A DNA stretch of 14,058 bases from an uncultured bacterium. Its GTDB lineage: Bacteria > Patescibacteriota > Minisyncoccia > Phycocordibacterales > CAIZLB01. Position numbers and translations under genes: made by a program. Under the pieces are notes generated by a model. That model worked only from the letters and a program-made list of their open reading frames with translations. It was not told where the DNA came from and ran no database searches. Shown piece after piece: positions 13,080-14,058 of this stretch (positions are counted from its first letter, which is position 1; each line of letters starts with the position of its first letter). The stretch spans positions 1-14,058 of the forward strand of contig CAJBHC010000044.1 of assembly GCA_903952785.1 (NCBI GenBank), in the 5' to 3' direction.

Positions 13080-14058
13080 CTACTTACCAAACCACCTCCA
13101 CAACTTAATAATTGGGGATAACTTCTTCTCTGTCTTTGGTTGTATTGCTTTTGGTTTCTCCACTCTAATCTCCAGAGTTAACTCACCAACTGTAAGTACT
13201 CTTGTCCCCTCTTGTGTTGGAGCGTTAAGAGATAGTTTGATTGTGTTGTCCTTGTCTTTGGTTGGAGTTATATTGTTGTTATCAAATACAACAGGAGGTA
13301 TGGTCTTGTTGTTGTTCTTAACATTAATATCAATCTTTGTATCGGGTGATACAGTTAATACTTGATATGCTCTTCCCTTCTTATCAATGGATAACTTGGT
13401 TCTTGTCTCTTCTCCGTTTATGGATGTGAAGATTAGGTTTGTTGGTTGTTTGGTCTTGTCTTTTGATAGATCAGTAAGTGTTGGAGTATTAACTGGACTG
13501 TCTTTCATACTGTATAGATCATATCCATTCTTGATACCAGCAGATGTTAACTCCTTCTTGATTGATGGTATAGAGTTTCCTAGGTTTATCAGAGACTCTG
13601 GTAGTGAGGAGTTTAGGAAGTTGTTTATCTTTGTTTGTATATTAATCCTTGGTAGTGGAGAGAAGCCAGTTATAGGTTGTAGTTGTAATAGATTAGATAG
13701 TGGGTTGATGAACTTGGATGTTCCAAGGTTACTACCTAGTCCTAGTCCTCCAAATGACACCTTAGGGAGATTACCGAGAGATAGTTTACCAATGTTTGTA
13801 TTGTTGATGTTGTATAGTGAGCTTCCACTGTAGCCGGATTTGTTTGTGGTGGTGTTGGTGTTGTTGTTTGAATTGTTGGATGTTGGTGGGACGTATGGAG
13901 GACGGACAATTACAACCGGTGCAGATATAATACTACCGCTTGTAGATGTACGATTAGTACATCCACTGTTGCTTCCCGTACCAACATTTGCTGTAGCGGT
14001 ATAGTTATCTGAATTTGTTATGTAATAGAGAATAAAGTTTCCAAATTTCAGTTTTAAG
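13080..14058 (-). CDS. Surface protein, C-terminal part (5' end beyond right edge)
   Basis: The reading frame is open from the right edge to a TAG at 13080 (325 residues visible). A GTG at 13760 could be mistaken for a start, but about 99 further codons continue in frame without a stop and include Ser/Thr/Asn-rich repeats and a Pro-rich linker (APVVIVRPPYVPPT), so this is the tail of a larger protein. From 'NIGKLSLGNLP' on it closely matches the C-terminal module of the 1696-residue protein: GTSKFINPL, LLQLQP, NTPTLT-L-KDKTKQP, TKLSIDKKG. Both end in the LSPI-x-KLW-x-WF motif plus two residues, the last basic (here GK). The module looks like a stalk plus Ig-like domain and a shared export or attachment tail; function unknown. 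Confidence 0.85.
   Translation of the reverse strand, partial: LKLKFGNFILYYITNSDNYTATANVGTGSNSGCTNRTSTSGSIISAPVVIVRPPYVPPTSNNSNNNTNTTTNKSGYSGSSLYNINNTNIGKLSLGNLPKVSFGGLGLGSNLGTSKFINPLSNLLQLQPITGFSPLPRINIQTKINNFLNSSLPESLINLGNSIPSIKKELTSAGIKNGYDLYSMKDSPVNTPTLTDLSKDKTKQPTNLIFTSINGEETRTKLSIDKKGRAYQVLTVSPDTKIDINVKNNNKTIPPVVFDNNNITPTKDKDNTIKLSLNAPTQEGTRVLTVGELTLEIRVEKPKAIQPKTEKKLSPIIKLWRWFGK

Noticed and set aside
1..14058. CRISPR array, tRNA or rRNA genes
   Set aside because: No spaced direct repeats with unique spacers, and no tRNA or rRNA signature seen on either strand.

Overview
The window is AT-rich, and every convincing gene lies on the minus strand. It reads cleanly with the standard bacterial code: TAA, TAG and TGA all act as stops. 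The gene set suggests a member of the Candidate Phyla Radiation (Patescibacteria), possibly Parcubacteria-like. The reasons are very large Ser/Thr/Asn-rich secreted proteins, few Shine-Dalgarno sites, an adk/map pair, a DUF4143-type ATPase and a diversity-generating retroelement (DGR). The lineage is inferred from style, not proven.

Reading leftward along the coding strand, from high to low coordinates: (1) 13080-14058 is the C-terminal part of a large surface protein that enters from the right edge. (2) 12586-12975 is a small membrane-anchored protein of unknown function. (3) 7716-12472 is a complete DGR: a membrane-anchored 822-residue target with a C-terminal FISUMP/C-type-lectin-like domain ending in the variable repeat (VR, 10006-10209), an Avd-like accessory protein (9494-9835), the template repeat (TR, 9088-9291), a hairpin-bearing spacer, and a DGR-type reverse transcriptase (7716-8954). 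(4) 2428-7518 is a 1696-residue secreted beta-repeat protein whose C-terminal module is paralogous to that of the right-edge protein. (5) 1-2313 is a housekeeping edge: an adenylate-kinase-family gene, an AAA+/DUF4143 ATPase and the N-terminal part of methionine aminopeptidase. This looks like the usual adk-map neighbourhood split by the ATPase gene.

The DGR is the main system. TR and VR align over 204 bp without gaps and differ at 18 positions. Seventeen of these are adenines in the TR on the coding strand, the mark of adenine-specific mutagenic retrohoming. They change 13 residues, all within the last 55 residues of a protein predicted to be displayed on the cell surface. By analogy with known DGRs, RT and Avd copy the TR RNA with errors at A and the cDNA replaces the VR.

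Less expected features are these. The TR lies inside an intact 116-codon frame that has the best Shine-Dalgarno-like site in the window and ends in a TAATG overlap with the RT start. A 13-bp hairpin sits 7 nt past the TR. A degenerate 8-9-bp tandem array abuts the VR. The two large flanking surface proteins share a C-terminal tail motif. A strong promoter with an operator-like palindrome precedes the ATPase gene.
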